Assembly: GCA_900316975.1 (NCBI GenBank) | Contig: ONFA01000007.1 | Location: forward strand, 1 to 64,000 | Source of the DNA: an uncultured Prevotellaceae bacterium | GTDB lineage: Bacteria > Bacteroidota > Bacteroidia > Bacteroidales > Bacteroidaceae | Direction of reading: 5' to 3' | Length of the DNA: 64,000 nt | Part shown: positions 26,732 through 33,854 of the stretch, piece after piece | Numbering within the stretch: the stretch's first letter is position 1 | How the letters are laid out: each line of letters opens with the position of its first letter | Position numbers and translations under genes: made by a program | The notes under the pieces: generated by a model | Seen by the model: only the letters and a program-made list of their open reading frames with translations | Databases searched by the model: none | Told to the model about the DNA's origin: nothing

Positions 26732-27512
26732 CATAGACTTTCTCCCATTCGTCGCAAAACTCCCGCATCGAATGGAACAACAGATTTGCCCCTTGATTGA
26801 GCAACACCTCATCGGGCAATGGTCCAGTGTTCACTGCAATCGTGAACACCCCTGCAGCCACACCTGCCCGCACCCCTAACGGCGCATTCTCCACCACAAT
26901 AAAATGGTTTGGAGCAATCTCGCCGCATGGCACTCCCGCCTCATTACGGGGGAGGGCTGGGGAGAGGGTATTCCTATATTTCTCCATTCCCATCAGATAG
27001 GGTTCTGGATTCGGCTTTCCATACTTCACATCGAAAGCCGTCACCATCAGCTCCCGCTTAAAAATATCCGGAAAATTCCTGTTCAATCTTTCCAGTAGCG
27101 TCTTTTGTCCACTGCCAGTCACTACCATCGGCACTACCCCACTCGCTTTCACCTTCACCAACAGCTCATACGCCCCTGGCATCCTTTCAGCCTTCGGACA
27201 CAGATTGAACAACTCACTTTTGTATTGATAAATATTGTGGATTTCCTCCTCTGTTGCCTCATGTCCGCGTTCGCGCATAGACACTATATTAATAGTGCCA
27301 GCTCCTGTGCGTCCCTCGTGCATATACGCCTCCCATTCCGGCAAGTCCATTCCAAAGTGCGCCATTGTATCATGCCAACTCTTCGCATGATTCTTCATAG
27401 AATCGAACAGCACCCCGTCCATATCAAACATCGCCGCCTTCAACGCCATTCGCCCATATCCCTTCTGCGCCAAATACGTCCCAACAGCACTCTCAATCTC
27501 TTTCCTATCCAT
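26709..27512 (-). CDS. HAD-IA hydrolase, beta-phosphoglucomutase-like
   Basis: A cytoplasmic phosphatase or mutase with motif I FDMDGVLFDSM (D30 and D32), motif II VVTGSGQKTLL and motif III KPNPEPYL followed by IVVENAPLGVRAG. The 20-residue N-terminal extension (ESAVGTYLAQKGYGRM) occurs in Bacteroidales relatives, so the first ATG is kept. Between KPNPEPYLMGMEK and FIVVEN, where relatives have about 5-10 residues, there are some 25 residues (YRNTLSPALPRNEAGVPCGE, 26919-26978). Their DNA (CTCTCCCCAGCCCTCCCCCG) looks like an inserted repeat read in frame. The C-terminal LTVDS comes from the heptamer repeat. The exact substrate is unknown. Confidence 0.87.
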   Translation of the reverse strand: MDRKEIESAVGTYLAQKGYGRMALKAAMFDMDGVLFDSMKNHAKSWHDTMAHFGMDLPEWEAYMHEGRTGAGTINIVSMRERGHEATEEEIHNIYQYKSELFNLCPKAERMPGAYELLVKVKASGVVPMVVTGSGQKTLLERLNRNFPDIFKRELMVTAFDVKYGKPNPEPYLMGMEKYRNTLSPALPRNEAGVPCGEIAPNHFIVVENAPLGVRAGVAAGVFTIAVNTGPLPDEVLLNQGANLLFHSMREFCDEWEKVYEELTVDS

Positions 27513-27548
27513 CCTTTCACCTTTATTTAACCTTAACTTTTCATCCTC

Positions 27549-28199
27549 TCATTCTTTCATTCTCAATTCTCCCTCAATCTTCTTCACCTCATCCACCTTA
27601 AAACCTTCCGTCATCCTTATCCAGTCCTTTGTCTGCAAACGGATTTCCTTGTCGATTTCCTCCTTTGCCACACGAAGAATTTCACCATGGTCAAATGCCA
27701 ACTGCGGCACTTCATCCAACACAAACCACTTCGCCTGAGCCGCATCATCCATTCCCTTCACCTCACTCATGCGTACCAACGTATAGTAGGCAATTGTCAA
27801 CACCCGTTCGCGAGGATCCCTATCTGGAGTTGAAAATGTATGAAACTGCTTCACAAATGGAGCCTCCAATCCTGTCTCCTCCATCAACTCACGTTTCGCC
27901 CCCTCGTCTGCTGACTCTTCCATTTCCAAGAAACCACCAGGAAACGCCCAATATCCCTTGAAAGGCTCTCCGCCTCGCTCTATCAACAAAACCCTCAGCC
28001 GTTCACCATCAAACCCGAAAATCACGCAATCCATTGTCACACTCGGATGCGGATACTTATAATGATATTGATATTCTTCCATATTCTTATGATTTATACT
28101 ATCCACCTCTGCCGCAACACACGAGGGTGCTCCCATCGAGCACCCCAACAATTGCGTCACACACACCAACACGCACCCAAAGATAGACTGCAACTTCAT
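27549..28199 (-). CDS. NUDIX hydrolase, possibly with a lipoprotein-like leader
   Basis: A nucleotide pyrophosphohydrolase, possibly of the ADP-ribose pyrophosphatase or NrtR-like kind. The Nudix box G-x5-E-x7-REx2EExG is read in GGFLEMEESADEGAKRELMEETG. The C-terminal helices (WFVLDEVPQLAFDHGEILRVA) resemble the region seen before a winged helix in NrtR. A start at 28082 (MEEYQYHYKYP) gives a normal cytoplasmic protein of 177 residues. The frame extends upstream to 28199, 3 bp after the preceding gene, adding a hydrophobic segment with a lipobox-like VTQLLGCS. Either start is possible. The last residues lie in a T/C-rich heptamer-like stretch. Confidence 0.85.
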   Translation of the reverse strand: MKLQSIFGCVLVCVTQLLGCSMGAPSCVAAEVDSINHKNMEEYQYHYKYPHPSVTMDCVIFGFDGERLRVLLIERGGEPFKGYWAFPGGFLEMEESADEGAKRELMEETGLEAPFVKQFHTFSTPDRDPRERVLTIAYYTLVRMSEVKGMDDAAQAKWFVLDEVPQLAFDHGEILRVAKEEIDKEIRLQTKDWIRMTEGFKVDEVKKIEGELRMKE

Positions 28200-28202
28200 T
28201 TG

Positions 28203-29324
28203 TTACCTCATCCATTCCTGTTTTCCTGCCAATCGCATACGAGCAGCAGCAGGTGTCTGCACGGCAGTGATTTCAGCAGTATGCACTTCACTTTGAACAC
28301 CCTCTATGTCAAATTGCAATGTGGCACCATCACTGCGCACGTCAATTGTGACAGGAGCACCCATCACAAGCGGCAGGTTCACGTCACCATGACCGCCAGG
28401 AAAGCCACAAAGCACAGGAATATTATACTCTGCCAACATCTCATGGAGCATCGCCTCAACACTTCCGTAAGTGAACTCTGAACCACAATCTGCAAACTCA
28501 CCCAAAACAACCCCTTTACAACGATCAAGCACACCATTCATCTGCAAAACACGCATCTGCCGGTCAATGTTGTGCATCGACTCCCCCACCTCTTCAACAA
28601 AGAGGATGAGGTCTTTACCCTTGGCTGCATCTGCCTGTGAGTCGACATTTGGCACAAAGGTGCACAGATTGCCGCCCACCAACACACCACTTGCCTTGCC
28701 CACGATATTCTCTTGGTGTGCAGGTAATTCGTAACGAGGTACATTGCCCAGCAACAAGTCACGCATCAGAGTACTGGACTCGTCAGTACCTCCTTTGGCA
28801 AGGAACGAGCTCATCGTTCCGTGAATGCTCATCACACCTGCACGACTCAACAATCCGTGCAGCGTGGAGACATCACTGAATCCCACCAACCATTTAGGCG
28901 ACGCTTTCAGTTCAGCCAACGTCAGTTTGTCAATCAATTGGATAGTACCATATCCGCCCCTATTGCAGATGATAGCCTTGATGGTAGGGTCATTGAGTGC
29001 CCAACGAATGTCGCTGACACGTTCAGCCACCGTTCCGGCATAACGTCCATCCACCACCTTGCCCACATTCGGACCAATCACAGGTTCCAATCCCCAACTA
29101 CGCAACACGTCAGCCGTTTTCTCCACATTCTCCATTGGAGTGAAATAAGAAGGGGAAATCAGTGCCACTTTATCACCCGCCTTCAAATAGTCGGGCTTCA
29201 CACAGTTAATCACAACAGCCTCATCAGGATTTGACATCGTATTACTGTCATCATCACTGCACGAAGTCAGCACAAGGCTGCAAGTCAGGATGGCAGCCAA
29301 CACCCATAAAAATATCTTTCCCAT
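28203..29324 (-). CDS. LD-carboxypeptidase (peptidase S66), lipoprotein
   Basis: Trims the terminal D-alanine from murein tetrapeptides during peptidoglycan recycling. The N-terminus is a lipoprotein signal ending LTSCSDDDSN (cysteine near residue 22), so the enzyme is anchored facing the periplasm rather than cytoplasmic as in E. coli. S66 landmarks are visible: ALISPSYF, NRGGYGTIQLID, VGFSDVSTLHG, LFVEEVGES and GFPGGHGDVN, which would hold the Ser-Glu-His triad. The NUDIX gene follows by 3 bp. A TAACTTTG -7 box is present at 29354-29347. Confidence 0.92.
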   Translation of the reverse strand: MGKIFLWVLAAILTCSLVLTSCSDDDSNTMSNPDEAVVINCVKPDYLKAGDKVALISPSYFTPMENVEKTADVLRSWGLEPVIGPNVGKVVDGRYAGTVAERVSDIRWALNDPTIKAIICNRGGYGTIQLIDKLTLAELKASPKWLVGFSDVSTLHGLLSRAGVMSIHGTMSSFLAKGGTDESSTLMRDLLLGNVPRYELPAHQENIVGKASGVLVGGNLCTFVPNVDSQADAAKGKDLILFVEEVGESMHNIDRQMRVLQMNGVLDRCKGVVLGEFADCGSEFTYGSVEAMLHEMLAEYNIPVLCGFPGGHGDVNLPLVMGAPVTIDVRSDGATLQFDIEGVQSEVHTAEITAVQTPAAARMRLAGKQEWMR

Positions 29325-29346
29325 TGCTTCTTTTTTGTTTTTGGTG

Positions 29347-29354
29347 CAAAGTTA
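29347..29354 (-). promoter_or_regulatory. -7 box of the LD-carboxypeptidase operon
   Basis: TAACTTTG on the minus strand, 22 bp before the ATG; the upstream box is not clear. Confidence 0.45.
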
Positions 29355-29515
29355 TGAATAATCAAAGAATTATTGCTACATTTGTACCATATTCATGAAA
29401 ATATACCACTAAATAGCATAACTGAACTGGAAAAATGTACCGCTGGATTGGAATGTTGCTATGCTATTATTCATATCTTTGAGCTCAAATTCAAGTGATT
29501 TATTGTAATACACGC

Positions 29516-29671
29516 ATGGGTAATATGGAACAATTTGGAGAAAAAATGAAGTTAATCGACATATTCCACAGCGGTTTCGTGTTTGAAACAGAGCAGTCCA
29601 TCCTGACAGTCGATTATTCGAAGAATCCTGCCAATGTAATTGGTCATCCTACCCACGTTGGCTGTATATAA
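29516..29671 (+). pseudogene. Fragment of an MBL-fold metallo-hydrolase gene
   Basis: A 51-codon frame whose translation (KMKLIDIFHSGFVFETEQ, then SILTVDYSKNP) looks like the first strands of MBL-fold hydrolases, which start with the pattern Y-I-x-HSGF-x-x-E-T. The frame ends at a TAA soon after, long before the metal-binding HxHxDH motif. A -7 box (TATCTTTG, 29474-29481) lies about 35 bp upstream, so the 5' end with its promoter was kept and the rest lost. It may be a deletion remnant at the edge of the tRNA cluster, a common integration site. Confidence 0.55.
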
Positions 29672-29759
29672 ATTCACAAAAGAATAATAAAAACAGAATC
29701 AAATAAGTGATGACTGTACAAGAAATTCGAGAATAGGCTTAGCATGGCGGCGAAGGGGG

Positions 29760-29805
29760 TAAAAAGAAACCCGAAAAAGCCGTTTTAGGGTACTTTTTCG
29801 GGTAC
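29760..29805 (-). terminator. Terminator of the tRNA operon
   Basis: On the minus strand ACCCGAAAAAG pairs with CTTTTTCGGGT (29803-29793 with 29779-29769) and is followed by TTCTTTTT. It lies 37 bp past tRNA-Ser. Confidence 0.8.
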
Positions 29806-29841
29806 TTAGTTTGCAAACACTTGATTTTCCAAGCTTGATTG

Positions 29842-29926
29842 CGGAGGGAGAGGGATTCGAACCCCCGGTGCCTCGCAGCACGACGGTTTTCAAGACCGTT
29901 GTAATCGACCACTCTACCATCCCTCC
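29842..29926 (-). tRNA. tRNA-Ser (TGA)
   Basis: An 85-nt class II tRNA with a long variable arm (GTGCTGCGAGGCAC), acceptor stem GGAGGGA/TCCCTCC, discriminator G and loop CTTGAAA (anticodon TGA). CCA is not encoded. It is the last gene of the operon. Confidence 0.95.
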
Positions 29927-29969
29927 TAAAATGAAAGGGATTTTGATATTGTCTCGATCCCTTTCCTTG

Positions 29970-30042
29970 TACGCCCTCAGGGGCTCGAACCCTGGACCCA
30001 TTGATTAAGAGTCAATTGCTCTACCAACTGAGCTAAGGACGC
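29970..30042 (-). tRNA. tRNA-Lys (CTT)
   Basis: A 73-nt tRNA with anticodon loop CTCTTAA, hence anticodon CTT. The acceptor stem GCGTCCT/AGGGCGT contains two G-U pairs. CCA is not encoded. Confidence 0.93.
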
Positions 30043-30057
30043 ATCTTTATGTTTTGG

Positions 30058-30131
30058 CGCTTCAGGATGGGCTTGAACCAACGACCCCATGATTAACAGT
30101 CATGTGCTCTAACCAACTGAGCTACTGAAGC
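30058..30131 (-). tRNA. tRNA-Asn (GTT)
   Basis: A 74-nt tRNA with acceptor stem GCTTCAG/CTGAAGC and anticodon loop CTGTTAA. CCA is not encoded. Confidence 0.95.
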
Positions 30132-30158
30132 ATTTCTTTATGTCTGGCGTTCCTTGTG

Positions 30159-30240
30159 TGAAGAGGAGGAGACTCGAACTCCCACGGGCTGAGCCCACTA
30201 CCCCCTCAAAGTAGCGCGTCTACCATTCCGCCACCTCTCC
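30159..30240 (-). tRNA. tRNA-Leu (GAG)
   Basis: An 82-nt class II tRNA with loop TTGAGGG (anticodon GAG), a long variable arm (TGGGCTCAGCCCGT), acceptor stem GGAGAGG/CCTCTTC and discriminator A. Confidence 0.94.
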
Positions 30241-30293
30241 ATTGAAGGATTTCTATTTTTTGACCTCTGCGAACCGCCAAGTGTCTTTTTTAG

Positions 30294-30367
30294 AGCCTCT
30301 TGTCGGATTCGAACCAACGACCCCGAGATTACAAATCACGTGCTCTGGCCAACTGAGCTAAAGAGGC
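30294..30367 (-). tRNA. tRNA-Thr (TGT)
   Basis: A 74-nt tRNA with acceptor stem GCCTCTT/AAGAGGC and anticodon loop TTTGTAA. Confidence 0.95.
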
Positions 30368-30391
30368 AAGCATCGGAAGTTCCGATTGTAG

Positions 30392-30464
30392 AGCGGAAGA
30401 CGGGGCTCAAACCCGCGACCCCCAGCTTGGAAGGCTAGTGCTCTATCAACTGAGCTACTTCCGC
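30392..30464 (-). tRNA. tRNA-Gly (TCC)
   Basis: A 73-nt tRNA with acceptor stem GCGGAAG/CTTCCGC, discriminator T and anticodon loop CTTCCAA. Confidence 0.95.
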
Positions 30465-30520
30465 GACATAATCCTCATTTGCTCTTTCCGTCATCACCGT
30501 CATCATCATCTTCCTTTTTG

Positions 30521-30603
30521 TGGGCAGGGACGGATTCGAACCGCCGAAGCCGTAAGGCAACAGATTTACAGTCTGCCCGTTTTAACCACTTACCTACCTA
30601 CCC
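30521..30603 (-). tRNA. tRNA-Tyr (GTA)
   Basis: An 83-nt class II tRNA with anticodon GTA (ACTGTAAATCT), a long variable arm, acceptor stem GGGTAGG/CCTGCCC and discriminator A. The Tyr-Gly-Thr gene order is also found in many other bacteria. Confidence 0.95.
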
Positions 30604-30643
30604 AAAAACTTTAGTGTTAAACTATCGTTCTTTTCATCAGGAG

Positions 30644-30717
30644 TGACTCGCACAGGATTCAAACCTGTAACCTTTTGATCCGTAGTCAAATGCTCTATTC
30701 AGTTGAGCTAGCGAGCC
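30644..30717 (-). tRNA. tRNA-Arg (ACG)
   Basis: A 74-nt tRNA with loop CTACGGA (anticodon ACG, to be edited to ICG) and acceptor stem GGCTCGC/GCGAGTC. Confidence 0.94.
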
Positions 30718-30788
30718 AAATGAGTTTTTATTTCAAATTCGTGGGTGCTGACGGAGTGTTTTCAACGAACCGTCACCTCTCACTATTG

Positions 30789-30863
30789 TGGGCGCTGACG
30801 GATTCGAACCGCCGACCCTCTGCTTGTAAGGCAGACGCTCTGAACCAACTGAGCTAAGCGCCC
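30789..30863 (-). tRNA. tRNA-Val (TAC)
   Basis: A 75-nt tRNA with acceptor stem GGGCGCT/AGCGCCC and anticodon loop CTTACAA. It is the first gene of the nine-tRNA operon, about 80 nt after the predicted transcription start. Confidence 0.95.
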
Positions 30864-30951
30864 TCTTGCCATACCGAGAAATCGCTTGAAATAACATCGC
30901 TTCGCCCAACTTTGTCATTGTGTTTCCAGCGTTTCTTCCCGAAAGCGAGTG

Positions 30952-30983
30952 CAAAGGTAGAGACTTTTTAGCAAACCGCCAAA
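30952..30983 (-). promoter_or_regulatory. Promoter of the nine-tRNA operon
   Basis: On the minus strand TTTG (30983-30980), exactly 20 bp, TACCTTTG (30959-30952), a full consensus match as expected for a strong stable-RNA promoter. Confidence 0.75.
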
Positions 30984-31089
30984 TATTTGAAGAACTTTTT
31001 TCTAACTTTTTTTAGCGCATCTTTATAAATTACTGATAATCAATCACACCTTCTTCTCGCTTTTTTGGGCAAGGTGAAAATCATGAATC

Positions 31090-31968
31090 CTATTTGACCA
31101 TTTTCCGAACTTTCTTCAGCAATGCATTAGAGGGTGCTTCACCTGTGTAGGGGGTCAGATACCACTTGACCGTCCAGGTAAGTGATTCGCCTGCTTTCAG
31201 TTCTGTATAGGCACCTTGGCTCTCCAGTTCGATGTAACTCTTTCCCCTATTTACATACACTTGAATTTCTGCTTCATCGGGAGCGGGTTGTGATGCGTCA
31301 AGGTCTTGGAATTTCTTCACCATCAACAACCCATTGTTGAGATAGGCAAGCCATCCCTTACCGTCAGCATTGATTTTACGGTTTTGGTTGGCCTCGTCAG
31401 TCTGATACCAAGAAGCATCGAAAGCCGATTGGAAAGGCATGAGATTTGCAGGGGTGATTTGGCCAGTGGGGGCATCGAAGAAAATCATGCCATCGTTAGG
31501 CACACGCGTGATTTCCCAAGGAGCGACCTTACGTGTTTCGCCCGATTCGTTGATGATGGAGTAAGCAACCACTATCGCATTAGACTTGGTGTCCACACTG
31601 AACTCCTTGCGAATTCTATATTTCAGTCTTGCAGACACATTACTAGTCATCACAAGTGATGTGCCCTTCTCCTCCACCGTGTAAGGCTGTTTGTCAAATT
31701 CCTGTACAGGAGGCCAGTTCCATTCCTTCTGCGGACTGGTCCAAAATGTGCTACCAAAACTTTCGGGGAAAGTTGATTGTGAGATGACTTCCGTTCCTTT
31801 ATATTGATAGGAAAGTATTTTGCCACCTCCTGCACCGTTGATGGTCATGGAAATGTCGCCAGCTTCAATGCTGTACTTGGAATCCCCGAGATTTTTAATG
31901 ACGGGTTCTGCGGCAGTGGCGGAAGTCATGCAGGCTATCGCCACCCATAGTGTAGTTAATTTCTTCAT
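31090..31968 (-). CDS. DUF4380-like secreted protein
   Basis: A 292-residue secreted protein. The ATG at 31968 begins a clean signal peptide (MKKLTTLWVAIACMTSATAAEP); the longer frame from 32049 would bury it, so the later start is chosen. The body is beta-rich (SIEAGDISMTINGAGGGKIL, then EWNWPP and WYLTPYTGE) and resembles DUF4380 proteins, which adopt an aldose-epimerase-like galactose-mutarotase fold. It could bind or process a sugar released by neighbouring enzymes, but no catalytic residues can be named. It is divergent from the carboxylesterase gene at 32178. Confidence 0.75.
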   Translation of the reverse strand: MKKLTTLWVAIACMTSATAAEPVIKNLGDSKYSIEAGDISMTINGAGGGKILSYQYKGTEVISQSTFPESFGSTFWTSPQKEWNWPPVQEFDKQPYTVEEKGTSLVMTSNVSARLKYRIRKEFSVDTKSNAIVVAYSIINESGETRKVAPWEITRVPNDGMIFFDAPTGQITPANLMPFQSAFDASWYQTDEANQNRKINADGKGWLAYLNNGLLMVKKFQDLDASQPAPDEAEIQVYVNRGKSYIELESQGAYTELKAGESLTWTVKWYLTPYTGEAPSNALLKKVRKMVK

Positions 31969-32080
31969 AAAACGGTTTAATTCTTTGTTTGGGAATAGAT
32001 GGATTGTAATTCGGGTTGCGAATATCGCAAAAAAACGTATCTTAGACAAATTATTTCATTTATTTGTAGGAAAAATGATG

Positions 32081-32108
32081 TTTGTTTGAGATATTCTTCC
32101 TAACTTTG
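32081..32108 (+). promoter_or_regulatory. Promoter of the carboxylesterase gene
   Basis: TAACTTTG (32101-32108) with TTTG at 32081-32084, a short 16-bp spacer, 70 bp before the ATG. Confidence 0.45.
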
Positions 32109-32177
32109 CCCTCGGATGTTACTATCTATAAATAATTATATCTATTCTTAATTTTTACAACCTAATCAATTTTAAAC

Positions 32178-33704
32178 ATGAAAAAACTTCTCTTAAGTCT
32201 GTCGCTATTGCTTGTATGCGTAGCAGGCAATGCACAGAAGAATCCAGTGCTGACCATCGAAGGTGGCCAGGTTCAGGGTGTGTTGGCTGACGATCATCCC
32301 GAAGTCTTCGTTTATCGTGGAATTCCTTACGCTGCACCTCCAATCAGGGAAAACCGTTGGAAAGCACCTCAGCCTGTTGTGCCTTGGAAAGGTGTGAAAA
32401 TTTGCGATACTTTTGGGCGTCCAAGTTATCAGGCTATTCAGTACACGGGTGGCTATTATACCGAGTGGGGCTATGGCAAGGAGGCCGCCTTCAGCGAGGA
32501 CTGTCTGTATCTGAACGTATGGACAAAGGCACCCGGTAATGTCGGGAAAAAACTCCCAGTCGCCTTGTGGATTCATGGTGGTGGCTACCGCGAAGGGTTT
32601 GGTTCCGAGCCAGAGTTCGACGGACAGGAATGGGGGGCTAAAGACGTGGTGCTTGTGACCATCAACTACCGTCTTGGCATTTTCGGATTCCTCACCCACC
32701 CTGCTCTTGCAGAGGAAAGTCCTAATAAGGTGTCGGGCAACTATGGCATTCTTGACCAGATTGAAGCACTGAAGTGGATCAAGAAGAACATCACTCAATT
32801 TGGTGGCGACCCCAACAACGTGACCATCTTCGGACAGAGTGCAGGTGGTGGCAGTGTGCGCACCCTTTGCGAATCGCCATTGGCCCGTGGTTTATTTCAC
32901 AAGGCAGTCATCATGAGTGCCCAAGGACTCAGCATTCCTAATCCTAACGGTGGTGGCATGATGGGTGGCCGATACAGTGGTGGTTCCATCGAAGATGCTG
33001 CCAACAACGCAAAAAAGATGTTCGATTGGGCTGGTATGACCGACCTACAGAAAATGCGTCAGGCTTCCACTGAGACAGTCTTTGCCCTCCCCACCATCTA
33101 TAGCCAGGTAAACAGCGCTGGTCAGCAGGGGGGCGGCATGGGCATGAAGCGTATGGGTATGGGCTACATGCCTATGATTGACGGTTATGTTAGCGTGAAG
33201 AGTTTCGACGATGCCACTCGCGAAGGCACTCTGGCAGACGTTCCTTATATGATTGGTTACACCCTCAACGACATGGGCGACATGGCTCCAAACATTGCCG
33301 AGTTCTGCAAGGTTCGCGCACAGAAGGGTGGCAAAGCATGGGCTTACGAGTTCGCACGTCCATTGCCAGATGACGGCTCACACCCAGAGGTAACTCAACG
33401 TCTGAAAGGTGCGTTCCACTCTTCCGACCTGTGGTTCGTGTTCAAGTCACTCAAGCACTGCTGGCGTCCTTGGACCAAGGGTGACTGGGATCTCTCAGAA
33501 AAGATGCTCACAGCATGGACAAACTTTGCCAAGTACAGTGATCCTAACGGACCAAAGGGCGGCGAATGGGCTCCTTGCACAGAGCAGAATCCCAAGTTCA
33601 TGGTGTTCAAACTCAACGACAAGGATGCCGAGGCTTCCTATTTCGGCGAAACGGAGAAAGCACCTCAGGGACAGGGTTTCGGCTTTGGTGGTTTTGGCCG
33701 ATAA
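32178..33704 (+). CDS. Secreted type-B carboxylesterase
   Basis: An alpha/beta-hydrolase of 508 residues exported by a signal peptide (residues 1-20). The type-B signatures EDCLYLNVW (107-115) and FGQSAGG with nucleophile S221 are present, together with the oxyanion-hole region WIHGGGYREG (131-140). The histidine is probably in GAFHSSDLW. Gly/Met-rich stretches (NPNGGGMMGGRYSGG and QGGGMGMKRMGMG) and the tail GFGFGGFGR are unusual and recur as FGGFGG runs in the next gene. It probably removes acyl or feruloyl groups from plant polymers. A hairpin separates it from the CE1-like gene. Confidence 0.9.
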   Translation: MKKLLLSLSLLLVCVAGNAQKNPVLTIEGGQVQGVLADDHPEVFVYRGIPYAAPPIRENRWKAPQPVVPWKGVKICDTFGRPSYQAIQYTGGYYTEWGYGKEAAFSEDCLYLNVWTKAPGNVGKKLPVALWIHGGGYREGFGSEPEFDGQEWGAKDVVLVTINYRLGIFGFLTHPALAEESPNKVSGNYGILDQIEALKWIKKNITQFGGDPNNVTIFGQSAGGGSVRTLCESPLARGLFHKAVIMSAQGLSIPNPNGGGMMGGRYSGGSIEDAANNAKKMFDWAGMTDLQKMRQASTETVFALPTIYSQVNSAGQQGGGMGMKRMGMGYMPMIDGYVSVKSFDDATREGTLADVPYMIGYTLNDMGDMAPNIAEFCKVRAQKGGKAWAYEFARPLPDDGSHPEVTQRLKGAFHSSDLWFVFKSLKHCWRPWTKGDWDLSEKMLTAWTNFAKYSDPNGPKGGEWAPCTEQNPKFMVFKLNDKDAEASYFGETEKAPQGQGFGFGGFGR

Positions 33705-33735
33705 GCCATCAGAAAATGCGTTCATTTAGGATTCG

Positions 33736-33771
33736 AGTTGTCTTATGAGTTCATAAGGCAACTTGATTTTT
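33736..33771 (+). terminator. Hairpin between the two esterase genes
   Basis: AGTTGTCTTATGA (33736-33748) pairs with TCATAAGGCAACT (33751-33763), 13 bp with one G-U, and is followed by TGATTTTTA. A tight 2-nt gap means a few inner pairs must open to make the loop. Confidence 0.65.
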
Positions 33772-33854
33772 AAACCTTTGAGGGCGCATAGCGTCAATAA
33801 ATTGTTATCACTTTTACATTATTTATTATTCATTTATTATTTTTTACTAATCAC

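Larger units (their letters stand above)
29325..29841. other. 517-bp spacer before the tRNA operon end
   Basis: Holds the LD-carboxypeptidase promoter, a fragment of an MBL-fold hydrolase gene with its own TATCTTTG box (29474-29481, plus strand), and the terminator of the tRNA operon (29760-29805, minus strand). Nothing else is evident. Confidence 0.6.

Noticed and set aside
29699..30001. Open frames running across tRNA-Ser and tRNA-Lys, and similar ones at 30675-30954
   Set aside because: They overlap tRNA genes with complete cloverleaf features; translations such as GGSNPSPSAIKLGK are the usual artefact of tRNA DNA.
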